Positions 52,354-64,000 of a stretch of DNA of 64,000 nt are shown piece by piece. The notes beneath the pieces were generated by a model. It searched no databases, had not been told where the DNA came from, and saw only the letters and a program-made list of their open reading frames with translations. The stretch's first letter is position 1, and every line of letters starts with the position of its first letter. The DNA comes from Gracilaria domingensis (taxonomy: Eukaryota; Rhodophyta; Florideophyceae; Gracilariales; Gracilariaceae), in assembly GCA_022539475.1 (NCBI GenBank), contig VCMS01000206.1, positions 52,437 to 116,436 of the forward strand. The letters run 5' to 3'. The translations under genes were made by a program, and so were the position numbers.

Positions 52354-52406
52354 TTGTCTCTCAAGATCGATGATGGATCTGGAGAGATGAAATGAAATTG
52401 GTCGTT
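52338..52406. repeat. Long inverted repeat at the junction of the direct repeats
   Basis: Arms of 16 bp, AACGACCAATTTCATT (52338-52353) and its exact complement (52391-52406), with further inner pairing (TCTCTC...GAGAGA and AGATC...GATCT) around a short loop. It looks like two element ends joined head to head. Confidence 0.7.
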
Positions 52407-52407
52407 T

Positions 52408-52730
52408 ACCTGTATACGCAAGCAGAAAGTATCCATAAGTTAGTCAATGCTCCGTTGGAAACATTTGAATTGCGATGGAACGTACCATTGATAAAGCAAA
52501 ACAGAAACGTTGCGCTAGAAAAGTCGAGGGACCTAGTAACTCGCAAAAGGAAGAAGAAGAAGGAAAGGGATCGGTTAGATTACCAGCCCACCATCATCGT
52601 AAAGCGCGAAAGGTCTCGAAGCAAAAACTCACAAGCAACGACACCGAGAATGCCCATGCAGCAAACATACCGCAAGATGCGATAAACGAGACAGACTCAA
52701 CCAAGTACCAGAATCGCCTATCGCGAACAG
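52408..52730. repeat. Direct repeat, copy 2
   Basis: Second copy of 52001-52353; its right end again carries AACGAAATGAACTATTGGTCG, a diverged version of the inverted arm. Confidence 0.7.
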
Positions 52731-53025
52731 GCAGAGCTAGAGCCTATGGCGCAACGAAATGAACTATTGGTCGCGTACTTACAGTCGTCGGTTTGGGTTA
52801 CCGGGTTCCCGTTTTCACCCTTCAACTCGTTCTATATCTTGAACAAATAGAAGAAGTTGAGGGTGATTAGCTTATTTCCTGCCGTTTCCATGTCGCAGAG
52901 CGCGAAGAAACGCGGTGAGGATTGGTTAGTTTAGAGCAAAGATACGTGGAAGGATATGGGAGAACGTACGAAAAGACTGCACGGAATACATCCCTGAGAT
53001 ACGGATGACTCCGTCCTACTTTCTT

Positions 53026-53066
53026 CCGCCCTCTACTTTATGGAGCCTCCATAAAGTGGAGGGCGG
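53026..53066. repeat. 20-bp-stem palindrome
   Basis: Positions 53026-53045 pair with 53047-53066 around one central base, with a single T-G pair. Weaker complementarity (ACTCCGTC against GACGGAGCGGAGT) extends outward to about 53008-53089. Likely a foldback element. Confidence 0.65.
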
Positions 53067-53452
53067 GAAAGCGTACGACGGAGCGGAGTATAACGCGATG
53101 ATATCAATGGCATGGCTCACGACGGTAACGGAAGTTCGGACGTCGGAGGCGCGGCGGCGGCGGCGAAGGGATTAGATTTATTTTTCTGTGCGAGATTGGA
53201 CAAGTGTACAGCGTACAACGTTGGGAAACCACAGGTTTATAACCAGTGGTAGATAATACGAGAAGTACACCCTTGTGTTGAGGTCGACGTGTACCTACGT
53301 TCCTTTTTGAACGAAAGCACGTGATTTAAACTCAAAATATATTCTCCGTTCTGAGCAACACGTCGATATTGACTGTCGCTCGACCTCCTTCTCCCTTCGG
53401 ACTCCCTTCCCTTGCAGTCTTTGTCGTCGTTTCTCGTTCATTTCTTCTTCCC

Positions 53453-55105
53453 ATGGTCTACTACTGTACACATAAGAAGCGTGGGTGCCCCTTCGTTACT
53501 CGCCGAGGAGTCTTATCTCTTCAACAGCATGTCAACCATTGCCCGTTTCGTCTGAAAGCAGCGCTGGAAGACGACAATAGCCGGCCCATTCGGAGAAGCA
53601 AGCGTCTCAAGCTTTCCGCGCCCGCGCCCGCATCTTCCGAAACGGTCACTGCCCTTTGTCGCCTTCCCGAGCCTCCAGTGTCCGAGGACATCGTCGACCC
53701 CACTCCGTGCGCCCCTCCCATTCCGGACACTTCGCATTGTGTTTCTCCTTCCCCGGGTCCCGTGGCATTAGAGCGAGAACACGGAAGCAGTTCCCGCCCA
53801 GTGCCTTCTGAGGAGGCCCTTGGTGATTTGCATATGGATTATCTCACGGTTTGTCTGGCTTCAGTAGCTTCCAACCTTGGTCATCGTGAGGCGGACGAGC
53901 TAATTGGGCTACTTCGGGACCCGCGATTCTCGCAAAAGCGATTCAACGAGACCATAACCAGTTCCAAGCGCTGTACAGAACTGAAGAACGCCATTTTCGA
54001 ACGATACGCCTCAAAGGACGGTTTCAATCGCAGAACTGTCTCGCCAGAAGGATGTAAGTTCAGCGCCACCCTCTACACGAGAGACCCCGTTCAGACACTT
54101 GTGAAACAGCTCCAGTTGGCTAACAACGAAAACACATTCTTCCACCCTATACCTCAGACCCACTCCACGAAAATATCTCACCCCATGTCCGGCTCTCTCG
54201 CAAGAGACGACACCTCAAAACTTAAGGAAATGGTCATGGGCTCTTTGGATAGTAGAATAGTGTGGTACTCCCAAGAAATAAGTTACAGTGAATCTTTCGT
54301 AGGTCTTCTGCAGGTATACACCGATAAGTCTTCAACAACTCTAAAGCAAACATCGGTTACCGCCTATCCTCTTCACCTCATATTTCCCAACTTCTCCGAC
54401 GAGCTTCGCCGTAAGTGTACCCGTGATGACCTCACAGTAGTGGCATACTTCCCTACCACACTGATCGAGGTTTCCGCATCTGAAGCAGGCGCAATGCCAT
54501 TTGTTTCTAGCAAGTCTCTAGGCGAGTCCAGGATGCAAATCCTTCAAGAATCTCTCCGCCAAGTCCTGGAGCCCATTCTAAATCTCACGCAGAAAGGTTT
54601 TCAGTTCATCGTGGAAGACAAACTAAGTCGAGTGTGCCATCCTCTGCTTGCAAGTTATTGTGCGGATATTCCTGAGGCTAAGGACATTCTGTCTATTCTT
54701 CATGGGACCAAAACGGAAAGCCCGTGTCATAGATGCAAAGCCCCTCGCTCATCTTTATGCAGTCCTATTCCCACCTCATTCAACGGACGTTCTCAAAAGC
54801 AAACGAAAAGTATCCGAAAGGCACACACAGCTATCCTACAACATGCACAAAAAGACGAGGCGGAAAGACGTCCCCGTCGTGCGAAAGGATATCTCAGGCG
54901 GATACTCTCAAGCGTTCTGATTACATATCTCATATTCTGTCGTTCATCGAAACCCTCTCTCGAAACCCTCTTGACCGTAGGATTGATCCAGAGGTTGTTT
55001 TTATGCAGTCTGTTGGAAACAATGAGACCTCTATTCGAAAAGTTACGCAACTTGCATCTCGGCATATTGAAGCTGATTAATACTCCAGTAATCGAGAACC
55101 TGTAG
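53453..55105 (+). pseudogene. Plavaka-like transposase, N-terminal part
   Basis: From ATG 53453 the product begins with a Cys/His zinc-finger pattern (YYCTHKKRGCPF...LQQHVNHC), then a Pro/Ser-rich linker. The block YPLHLIFPNFSDELRRKCTR, VAYFPTT, LEPI and CHPLLASYCADIPEAK...CHRCKAP matches the typical order of the Plavaka/KDZ-type transposase core: host import of target metabolites is not implied, only the order of conserved blocks. After about 450 residues the frame loses similarity and becomes basic and low-quality, while another frame stays open (54733-55080), suggesting a frameshift near 54760-54850. The C-terminal catalytic part is missing. Likely a broken DNA transposon; its terminal repeats were not found. 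Confidence 0.6.
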
Positions 55106-56692
55106 TCAGAGCCTCTAATCCCTGCAATAGAATCATCCGCGTCACGTTCATCTCAAACGATACGTACTCAAATCCGCAACTTTACAAACGCTAATCTGTC
55201 CCCCATGCATTGCAACTTTTCTCCCAGAGGTTTACATATAGAATTTTCCACGCCGAAGAAAGGCAGGTCACTGAATGAAACCATCACCGAGGCAGATCGC
55301 CTTTGAATGATGGAGGCCAAAGCATACAAAGACCTTGACATGGTTTTCCTTTCATGAAGGAATTCTTTGAAATCTGACGGGGAGCGCACGACAGGGCCCC
55401 AATCAGAACAATTTTCTCTCAGTACTCGGACGTCGCTTTGACTAATTATAGGTGCAATCGTGGCGCATGATGTAATAAAAGTTCTATTTCGTCTCTTCGG
55501 TGGCAGATTGGAGCCTTTAAACGCTCCTCGACAAAGTCGTGGGCAGCAATTCATAGCTCTGGAAGTGGGACTCTGAAGTTTTATCACGGCTCTTAACGGA
55601 AGAAAAACGAACACCATTGGCAGCATTTTACGGTATCTCCACAACACGTCGATTAATATCTTCTTGTGTATTGTTGGTGACAGGCCTTGTTAACGGGAGG
55701 TAGAGCGATACGATTTCAACATTGGAACTATTGTCATGTGGTACCAGCTCAAGCACGCCGGGCTGAAGGATTTTCATGCCTACCATCTGTTTTGCTTTCC
55801 GCTACGACTCTCGTCGCCCCCTTGTTTCATACACTTTTGTAATGAATGAATGTAGCACATACGAGCTGCTACAGCCCCCGTTCTCTAATCCTGTGAGACT
55901 CATGTAGTAGTTAGCCTATCAGAACTCCATATAGTTATTTATAGTATTCCGTAGAGAGCTCTCTTACCCCTATAAATACGGTATTCTATGGTCGTTGCCG
56001 GCCTCCATCGTTGTTTGCCAGACCGTCACAACGAACGAATTAAATTCAGATATATACATTGAACGCCAGAGCGAGAGCGCTCATGCTATTAGGTAATACC
56101 TTACCTTCATCATCAAAACCGATGATCGATAGAATTTGTATCTTCACCGGAAAAAATGGTGGCCAGTATTTACGTAGCTACATACTGCCGTCACTCTGTG
56201 TCTCTGTATTTCAACCCGGCGCATTACCGCTTTCGTGCGTGCGGGTGTTGACGGGCTTCCATGGTACGTCTCTTCGCCGCTTTCAGCAGTTTAAACAGTG
56301 TATTCTGTCAATAACTACACAAATTGTACCAAGGTCGCGTATTGTGTTAATAGTTGAGGATCAATTGGATGCAAAAATTAGTTGATTCTTCTCTGATAGA
56401 TTTATACTGAGCTCGCAACAAATTATTTGCGAGAAATGCAGCCGATTGTGTTTCGGGAGGTGTGGGAACGCTACAACATGCCTCAAAATGTTTCTGTTGG
56501 AGAGGGGTTTTAGTGAACGTAGACTTATGCGAGCAATCGTAGCGCTCTCCAGTCGTGCGTTTTGAAGCGCTCCTAATACTCAAGATACACCCTGATGAAC
56601 GTACAGCTTTCTGCCCTCCCGCCAATCCACGTGGACAGCGGCGCAACGTGTTGGCGGGCGGGGGCATCGTACTGAGTGCGGGAAGTGTCGAA
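55106..56692. other. Unassigned region right of the transposase
   Basis: The first 600 bp may be degenerate transposase sequence with several stops on the plus strand. The rest shows no supported gene, RNA or repeat. A 159-codon minus-strand frame (55168-55647) lacks motifs. Confidence 0.3.
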
Positions 56693-57175
56693 GAAGGTGT
56701 TCTGGGAGGTCTCGGCATGGTGCCAAAATGTGACCACAACGTGCCCACGGGCGCGGGGGGGGGGTCGGTTGTGTTAGGGTGGCTACCCTAACACAACCGG
56801 ACCCCCCTGTCCGCGGCCACGTTTTGGCCGGTTTTTTAAAAAATGTGCTTTTTTATGCCCGCGGACGGGGGGGTCAGGTTGTGTTAGGGTAGCTACCCTA
56901 ACACGACCGGACCCCCCCACCCGCGGGCACATTTCGGCCGATTTTTTGAAAAATGTGCGATTTTATGCCCGCGGGCGGGGGGGTCCGGTCGTGTTAGGGT
57001 AGCTACCCTAACACAACCGGACCCCCCGCCCGCGGGCACGTTTTTGCCTCGTTCTGGTAGCGTCAACAGACCTCCCAAAACACGCAACGCAGGCAACGCC
57101 AGCCAAAACGTAACGTGCCCGCGGGCAGGGTAGTCAAGTTGTGTTAAGGTAGCGACCGTAACACAACTTGTCCTC
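56693..57175. repeat. Foldback/MITE array with 110-bp period
   Basis: The palindrome GTGTTAGGGTAGCTACCCTAACAC (with a G variant in the first copy) occurs at 56771, 56881 and 56991, exactly 110 bp apart, and in degraded form at 57141. Each interval is itself an inverted repeat: CCCTAACACAACCGGACCCCC on the left, its complement on the right, and an AT-rich centre (TTTTTTAAAAAA or TTTTTTGAAAAA). The joints read TAGCTA, consistent with TIR-bounded elements inserted head to tail at TA. Outer flanks are also inverted (GGGAGGTC and GACCTCCC). Confidence 0.75.
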
Positions 57176-58906
57176 GCCCGCTGCCAGTACGACAGAATGA
57201 CATTATGACATGTCTGACGATGTCCTTCTGCAACAACCTGTCCGGCCATCTTCGATGCAAGTGGATCTGCAACACGTGCTCTGGATGGGTGAAGCAGTAC
57301 GGCCGTCTTCTTTTCCAAAAACGGAAAGAACCGTTGCAAATCCAGATTAGGCGTGTAAGTCTTCAACATCTTTTGACCATTCAGGTGAACTATTCACCCG
57401 TATCGGCAACACTCAGGATTTCCTTGACTGTAGATCTTTGAAAGAAGATAGACTGCAGGCGAATGTCTGCCGTGACTAAATGCGGCGTTGTTGCGAACTG
57501 CAGAGCTTTATGCCAGTCTCTTGGTCTTCAACTCGCGGTCGACGGCATGGCTGACGCAAACTATGCGGGGTAAGGGTTCACCCATGTATGAAGTACCCTT
57601 CATACACCCCCCCGCTCTGCGGAGCAAGGAGCACATTGATATTAATGACTTCGCCAATATAATGAGACGTCTCGAACTTTTCGAGCTGGAAGACCGCTCA
57701 TCGTCAGCAACAGAGTGAATCCATCGCGCCAGTCAGCTCCCCTGCCTACTCTCACTCTATCTCGCTGTATCAATACCTGTTATGCATCTTCCATTCACAA
57801 GTTCTATCATAAACATCCAAGTTTACTATCCACGAAAATATTCACACAAGTCTTTGAAACCTCGGCTCCGAAACGCCACAAACGCAAATCGCTGGTGTGC
57901 AATCCCCCTGCACACATCTATCCTTACAATATACAATAGTCAGCTATACAAATCCTATCCTTACACCGTCCCATATACGCGTTCACAGTTCTTTGCTTCC
58001 CTAAGTCTGTTGTCTGTCCGAACACGTTCAGGATTGCGAACAAATGCCCCCTACCCCAAGCGCACTTGTCGTACTCCCAGTCTTCAAGCCTTCGGGTGTA
58101 TGCTCATCATCTGACCCCCACAACGGACCGCCATAAAAGCCTGTGCATCAGAGCGATTTCATTATTGACCTCCACGAACCTGACACAGATTATCGACCGC
58201 TGCACCTGACCGCAGCTATTCTCTTATGCTTGAAAAGCTTCAACTATTACTGGTTCGGAAGGGATTTCGCAAAGGGTTTCAGCAATGGAGGTTTCACCAC
58301 TTCGCAGTTATGCCTTATATGTCAAGATTCATATGCAGCGCCAGTAAGTGAAGCCTCGATGTAGTACTCCTGTTCTCACATGCAAACTTCTGACGGATCA
58401 TAGAAGCGTAGAATGCCACCCAGTCGCACCGCGCCAAATCAGAGCTATCCGGTGGTCATCATATGATCGCAATGCTCCTTCCAGAGAAGCGCAATCCATT
58501 CAGAACCCGGCACGCTCAGACCCCAGAACGAGTTTAGACAGAAAGAACATCTCGTGACACAATTAGAACTTTCGGTCGCGACAATACTCTTCATCCCCTC
58601 AAGTCGTGGCCCTGAATACCTTCCAATCTCGAATACTACATCTCTCACATCATAGGAAACATAGCGGTCAAGTCGGTGAATTGATTCCAGGTTGGAATCA
58701 AGCTCTCCGTTGTTCCCAGATTCTGCAATACCACCCGGTAGCACAAACTGTTGTTGCAATCTTGATGCAGGTACCTGCGACATCAGCGATAGGTCAACGT
58801 TGTCCCACTCATTCGTGAGCTATAAACGGCAACTCACAAGCAGTCGTAGGCCGCCACAGTGTGCAATTCCCAGATCGACTGTGTACTTCCATTGTACCAA
58901 AAGAAC
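57176..58906. other. Unassigned region
   Basis: Short open frames occur on the plus strand (57488-57718, 57782-58114) without recognisable motifs. No repeat elsewhere in the window matches. Nothing is supported. Confidence 0.3.
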
Positions 58907-61609
58907 TCATACTGGCGGCTGCGAAGCTCCAGTGCAGTTGGATACAATCGACTTCCATGCTACCGGTAATCCTTTGCCAAGATTCGAAAGAACACATATG
59001 GGATCGAGTTCAACGCCATCAGCAGGCACTTCATTTTCCCCGGACATGTGCTTCTTTTCCCCCTTCTTCTCCTTCTCCTTCCTGTCTTCGATTGTAAGCA
59101 CTTCTTCGAGGACCGCTGTCAAACGACGTCGGGTTAGAAGATTTGCCAAACTTGCAACTGCCTCAACGCGATGTCGCCCTCCTCCTCCTGTGGTCGAGTT
59201 ATCTTCATAACTCTCCTGATGAATTTCTGCCTTCCTATTCCGCATTACTCCTTTATCGCATCCAATCGGAACACTATGGCCATTTCTCATGGAAGCTTGT
59301 AACTTGCATTCAGTAGCGCCTTGACTCTCGATGACCATTTTCTTTTGTCTCTGTGTGGATGATTTGATTCTCATCACCTTAAAGCTATTCGCTGAATGTA
59401 CAAGAGGGATCATCTCTCTTGAGCTGTCACTGCTGGACGTGTTCACTGGATCGTTTTGCCCTTCAAATGATGCCCGATTGGGCATGTCCAACGTGGGATC
59501 CTCCTCGTTGCCACTGTGTGCTCTCGAAACAGCACTGGAGGGTTTTAATATCGGTGAACCTCTTCTCACCCCGTCCCTGCCATTCACAATAGTTCCAGTT
59601 TCGAGCATTCCCCGAGTAGCCTTTCCTTGATGCGCTTCGCTTCCGTTCTCGTCGTTCTCCTCTTCGAAATCGCCCTTTCGCGTAATCTCGCTTTCATTTG
59701 AGTGCATACCGCCTGCAGACATTTCGTTAATCTCTCCTACAATACTTCGCACACGACTATTTGAGTCAAGCTGTTGAACATCAGAATCTTTCTCATATAG
59801 ACCAGTAAGCACCCGGCGTTCCGGGTGTCCACTGTCATCGTCACGACCGCCATAAACCGCACCATGCCCTGTGCTATTTTCAGGACTCTGATGCTCAGTG
59901 AAGTTTTCTACTGACCTTTTCAAATTGGTGGTATGTTGATTCTCTTCCTTCGTGCGTTGCATACCACTAGGTGCCCCACGGTCTCTACTCGCACCCAGTA
60001 AATGTCCCCGCTCTCGCTTTCTATAATATCGCCAAGCTGACCGCTCTTAATCTTTTCATCGCGCGTAGAAAAGGTACCGAAATGCTGTCCTTGATGCTGA
60101 TGTTCCTGATCCGTTGAGGGTGATCGGAGGCGCTCCGGCGCGTAACAATCCTGTGATTCTTCCTCCAGTCGAACTTGCAACTCAATTCCCTGCTGAGGCT
60201 CTGAAAGTGCCAACGTATGACTATCGTCACGTGCTTCGCCATCGTCCGAATGACCAACATCGGGATTGACCAGGCCGAAAGGATGATGTGAAGCCAACTG
60301 ATCATCGTCAACATCATTTCCATGATACAAATTTGACGGGTTGGGGTCAGTGTGGGGATGACTGATATGTTCGTCATCCGCGTCATCTCCATCATTGTCC
60401 AACACCTCACGAGGCACTTCTACTTGGTGCATTGAGTCTTCATTATGGATGCACTCCCCTGTGTGAACAGGGGCCGATTGTTGATCTCCCATGCCAATGT
60501 GACTGTGTTCCACACTGTTGCGATTCATATCCTCTACTTCTGCATCTTCTTCTTCTTCCTGGCTAAAACGGCTATGCGGAGGAGAACTGGTGCGCTGATG
60601 CACATCACTATCGCCCTGTCTTGAACTAAATTGCCCATCATGTCCAGGTGCGCGCAAATAATGATCCTGGTCATCCTCAGTCTGGTGATGGGTAAACGGT
60701 TTTCTGAGTTTGACGACCGCAGATTCATTTCGTCATCAAGAGATTGACCCATACCATTTCGCGGGTTCCCGCGAGAGCCTAATTCATTCTCTCGCAAATT
60801 GCGTTGTTCGGACTGCTGTGGATGATTGGCGTTACCTCTGTGGTTTCGAACCACCTCTTCCAGTGAATGACGATTAGGCCTCGGGACATGAACTTCTCGC
60901 TGGCTCTCTGAACCGCTTTCCTTGAGACAAAGCGAGAGTAGCGAGAATTCATATCCTGTGCAGCGCTTTCCTCATTTGGAACAGGATACACCTCATTTGT
61001 AGGTTCACTGACACTGCGCTCCTTCAAGCCATGGAGAGAACGAAAATGGTTGGAATCGGTGACAACATGTTGTGCCACAGGCTGATGACGGTACGCATGT
61101 GTCGGATGAATCGGCGCTCCAAGAATCCTTACTGGCGGTGGTCTTTCTTCACGATGCATAGCGTAGGAGCGATGACCTCCTGCCGTTGTAACAGGCTTGT
61201 TCCGCGAGATATTGCAGTGCGGAAGGATGGGAGCTATGCTTAGAACGGTCGATCGAAATGCTGCCGGGCTTGAACATTGTACGGATGTACCCGCGCTTCC
61301 AGTGACTGCATGACTTCTGAAGCCCAGATGATTCCCTCGAGGGCCTAGGGGGTGGTGGACATAGGTAAAGCTTTCTCGAGACGTCTGGCAACGCGTGTCT
61401 TGTGGTGCAGGCACCGATTGCCACAAGCAACGAAGCATTGCTAGGAGTGACCAAAGATCTCTCTGTTCCAACCGAAGTGGCATATAGCATACGGTCTGAT
61501 TCGAAGGGGTGTGCTTGGTCATTGGGGACGAACGGGTGCAATAAAGCGGGACAGGTTTGAACCCGGATCGCTTTCGTGCTCGGCTCCTTGAACAGGCCTG
61601 ATGAAGCAT
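58907..61609 (-). other. Candidate gene for a hydrophilic low-complexity protein, frame split in four
   Basis: Overlapping minus-strand frames at 61609-60779, 60854-60534, 60657-59920 and 59962-58907 encode strongly hydrophilic sequence rich in Asp, Glu, Ser, His and Gln (for example RFSQEEEEDAEVEDMNRN and DNDGDDADDEHISHPHTDP), with a basic stretch near the end (IEDRKEKEKKGEKK). Consistent composition across frames argues for one coding region with short introns, indels or sequencing errors. I do not recognise a domain. The piece SGDIYWVRVETVGHLVV resembles a small beta-fold but no family can be named. It may be a disordered protein or a decayed element Gag. Confidence 0.3.
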
Positions 61610-64000
61610 CTGGTGATAGCCAACACTGGGAGATTGTGGAGGGATGAGTTTGGTGGAAGGCTATGGTCCTCCTTACGTCACCCATAATGGGGACACAAGC
61701 TCAGGGGTAACTCAGCTTCGGATTCAACAGAGACTGTGCACTGAGGGCGGTGAACATGAAGGGCCGGCAACTGGGAAAAGCGAGTCTTCTCAGAAAACCA
61801 CGAGGGGTATTACGCAAGGCGATTGATGAGGTGGTGTGTGAACGGACGCGCGGAGGTGAGGCTAAAGGAGTGGAAGGCGGTCGAGTGATTGCAATGCAGG
61901 CGAAGCGGCAACATCGGTTGTCCGGTTGTCTGAAGTCATTGTGTGATTTGGACAGATGTGCGCCATTTATCCTTGAGGGTGCTACGCTGATTCGTACCGG
62001 GTTGAAAGGTTGGCATTCTCTCGCAGTTGACGGCCCAGCGGCCCTCACAAGATTTCTTGCACGCCACAGCGAAGCGCCTGACTTCTTGGGGGGTCACTTG
62101 ATGCGCTCTGACGCTTGGCTTTGTTCTGACTGACATTGCCGACGCGCGAGCAGAGCGGCGCGGCGTCGGGCAGATCATGAAGGACTGCGGAGATCAGCAC
62201 TGAGTCGGCAGCGGCGATCACCGCCAATAGTCAGCCAGGAGGAAGGCCGTGGCGAGACGCTCCGCGGTTATCGGGGTCCAAATGCCAGCTATTTGCTACG
62301 GGTTGGAAGAATGGTTGACTCAAACTGCAATTCGAATGTTTGCCATTGTAGTAATCTTAACAGTATATTCAAATGCGTTTAAAAAATAAAAATGCTTCGC
62401 CGGTCGAAAGCAGTGATGCATTCCAAGTGGAAATGGTGCCTGTCACCATTCATACTTGCGAAACCATTTGAGATAAACATATTTTGGATTATCAGTCAAA
62501 CATTCAAGCATTCAATAAGAACCATTTTTTTGGCAGCGGCTTGTGGCTCGCGGTTGATAGCTGCCATCGACGGGCAGCCACAAAGCCGGCAGTGGTGCGC
62601 GCCGGACGCGGGTGCGCCGTTTGAGCGGCCCGTATGGATGTTAGGCGAAGGCGAGACGGCTGCCTTCGGGTGGCCCTATGTAGTGCACGGCACTTGAATT
62701 GTATAAGCAAGTATGCGCGCTCGTGCGCTCGTTACAATCCTCCAGGAGCACGCACGCAGATTACAGGTGACGCGCCCCATCGGCCGTCCGTGTGCGCACG
62801 CGCCCCCGAATTGTGGTTAATTCTGAATGAGCGCGACGGCGTATTATTTAGTATGGCATACTCGAGGCATTGAATGATTTGCATATAGGATATATCAATT
62901 CAGTATGAAGAAGCCCCTCAAATAGTTTGGCGGGCCACACTATATCAACTGTAAGGATCCAGTCGATTGTATTGTAGCGCTCATCCCTTGTTCAGGTATG
63001 AGGACACATTCACATGGTTTCTGTTAAAGAGTCGTTATTCAAATGGGAGAAGACATTGTAAAATGATGTGCTGTTTAGTATTTACGTGTTTGAATAATAG
63101 TCATGGCAATCATTCTTCAGTGCTAGAATGCTGTGATGGGGCCGCCACTGAGCTGTACCTATGCTGGCAAATACATGACGTCGCACGTCCACTTGCGCGG
63201 CGTAATCCGTTCGTTGAGTCTTCATAATGCATGTAATCATACCGAGTGCGCTTACTCTTGACTGCGCAGATCTTTTCGCCGAGGTTAGGCGGCAACGCGA
63301 ATTGCGGGCAAGATGGCGCGAGCAGGCGGGCGCGCGCACTCTCAAAGCGCGCTTGTGCAAGCGTTTTCCCGCAAAGGCTTTCTCAGTAAAGTATGTGTTG
63401 TCTTGACCGATCGCTGCTGAGTTCCACGAAAAAAGGCATAGCTCTCTACGGAGAATTGCTCGCACCTACACTTTCCTGTAGCAGAAGCAGCGCCGTTGAT
63501 CGAATGGCATTCTTTCTGGCTCTCACGCGCAGAGCCGGTGAGTCGAGGAGCCTTGAGCACAGTGACATTAGATGTGATGCTGACTGTTAACCAAGCATAG
63601 TACGCTACTAAGGATCATACTTTTTTAAATACATACAAGAAGAAGTAGTAATGTCAGAGTACTACCAGGTCGAGCAACGTAGTTTTAAAACACTAATCTA
63701 ATGATATCGAAGGGAGGATAATAGTGAGAGCAAACTCGTAAAAGATGGGAAGTTTCACGCGAAGAGCGTCCATGGGAACTAGAATAAGAGAAGAGGATGA
63801 CGGCGTAGTGAACAAAAGCGCGTGCGAAAGATTAGAAGTTTCGAAACAGCATCAGCACTCTTTGCTTGCAGTGTTCGTAGTCGACCTTCTTCGATCTAGT
63901 GAGAGCACAATATATTCATTACGCCCGAAACCAGATCGGGAATATATAGTGCAAGTGCCGGAAGATTTGTGGAGCAGTGATCAGAGGCCAATGTTTGACA
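61610..64000. other. Unassigned right end of the window
   Basis: I see no supported gene. An open frame at 62392-62697 has a Trp/Gly-rich end (GEGETAAFGWPYVV) but no repeat structure that can be named. GC-rich and AT-rich stretches alternate. A gene may continue past the right edge. Confidence 0.3.

Noticed and set aside
52001-52730. CRISPR-like array
   Set aside because: Only two long copies, far too long for CRISPR repeats, with no spacers of regular size and no cas genes.
56771-57014. TTAGGG motifs suggesting telomeric sequence
   Set aside because: They occur only as part of the palindrome at 110-bp spacing, not in tandem hexamers; they are element ends.

Overview
This window looks like eukaryotic nuclear DNA. 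It has 4-kb protein genes without introns, LTR retrotransposons with eukaryotic tRNA-iMet primer sites, STAND/NLR-type ATPases, a Plavaka-type DNA transposase and foldback repeats. There are no operons, Shine-Dalgarno sites or CRISPR arrays. Compact intronless genes among young copia and gypsy elements, with a copia lineage of an aquatic/algal type, make a florideophyte red alga my best guess. This is inference; a basidiomycete is less likely because the long genes are uninterrupted.

Layout. (1) 1-7.2 kb: a graveyard of copia elements. Copia-1 (about 429-5657) is decayed. It is split by a 190-bp mini-copia relic (3589-3778) and invaded from the other strand by a second copia lineage with a UBN2-type gag (about 4866-5573). 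A further RNase H relic lies at 6455-7075. (2) 8.7-34.7 kb: a minus-strand array of four paralogous genes of about 1,340 codons (A, B, C, D). Each has an N-terminal four-helix-bundle-like region, an NB-ARC ATPase, an Apaf-1-like helical region and a C-terminal WD40 sensor. A and B are open; C has one nonsense codon and D has two. A nearly perfect 7,035-bp tandem duplication (10791-17825 and 17826-24861) shows that B was made by unequal crossover: NB-ARC half from A, WD40 half from C. The spacers hold decayed WD40, ankyrin and membrane-protein fragments on both strands. (3) 34.76-44.95 kb: a young copia (copia-2) with 318-bp LTRs and a 5-bp target duplication. It is split by a younger chromodomain gypsy (37475-42460, 217-bp LTRs). 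(4) 45.7-51.4 kb: three members of an unrecognised family of triple-pass membrane proteins, two tandem on plus (E1, E2) and one divergent on minus (F). (5) 51.8-57.2 kb: hairpins, direct repeats, foldback arrays and a truncated Plavaka-like transposase. (6) 57.2-64 kb: mostly unassigned, with one low-complexity hydrophilic minus-strand gene candidate (about 58.9-61.6 kb).

How it fits together. Region 2 resembles an innate-immune or self-recognition receptor cluster that diversifies by tandem duplication, domain swapping and pseudogenisation. The crossover that made B joined C's WD40 sensor to A's intact N-terminal half and so left C's premature stop behind. The retroelements carry their own notable features: a copia primer-binding site that matches the anticodon half of tRNA-iMet and contains the Gag start codon, a Tudor-like domain after the copia integrase, and a textbook -1 frameshift signal between gypsy gag and pol.
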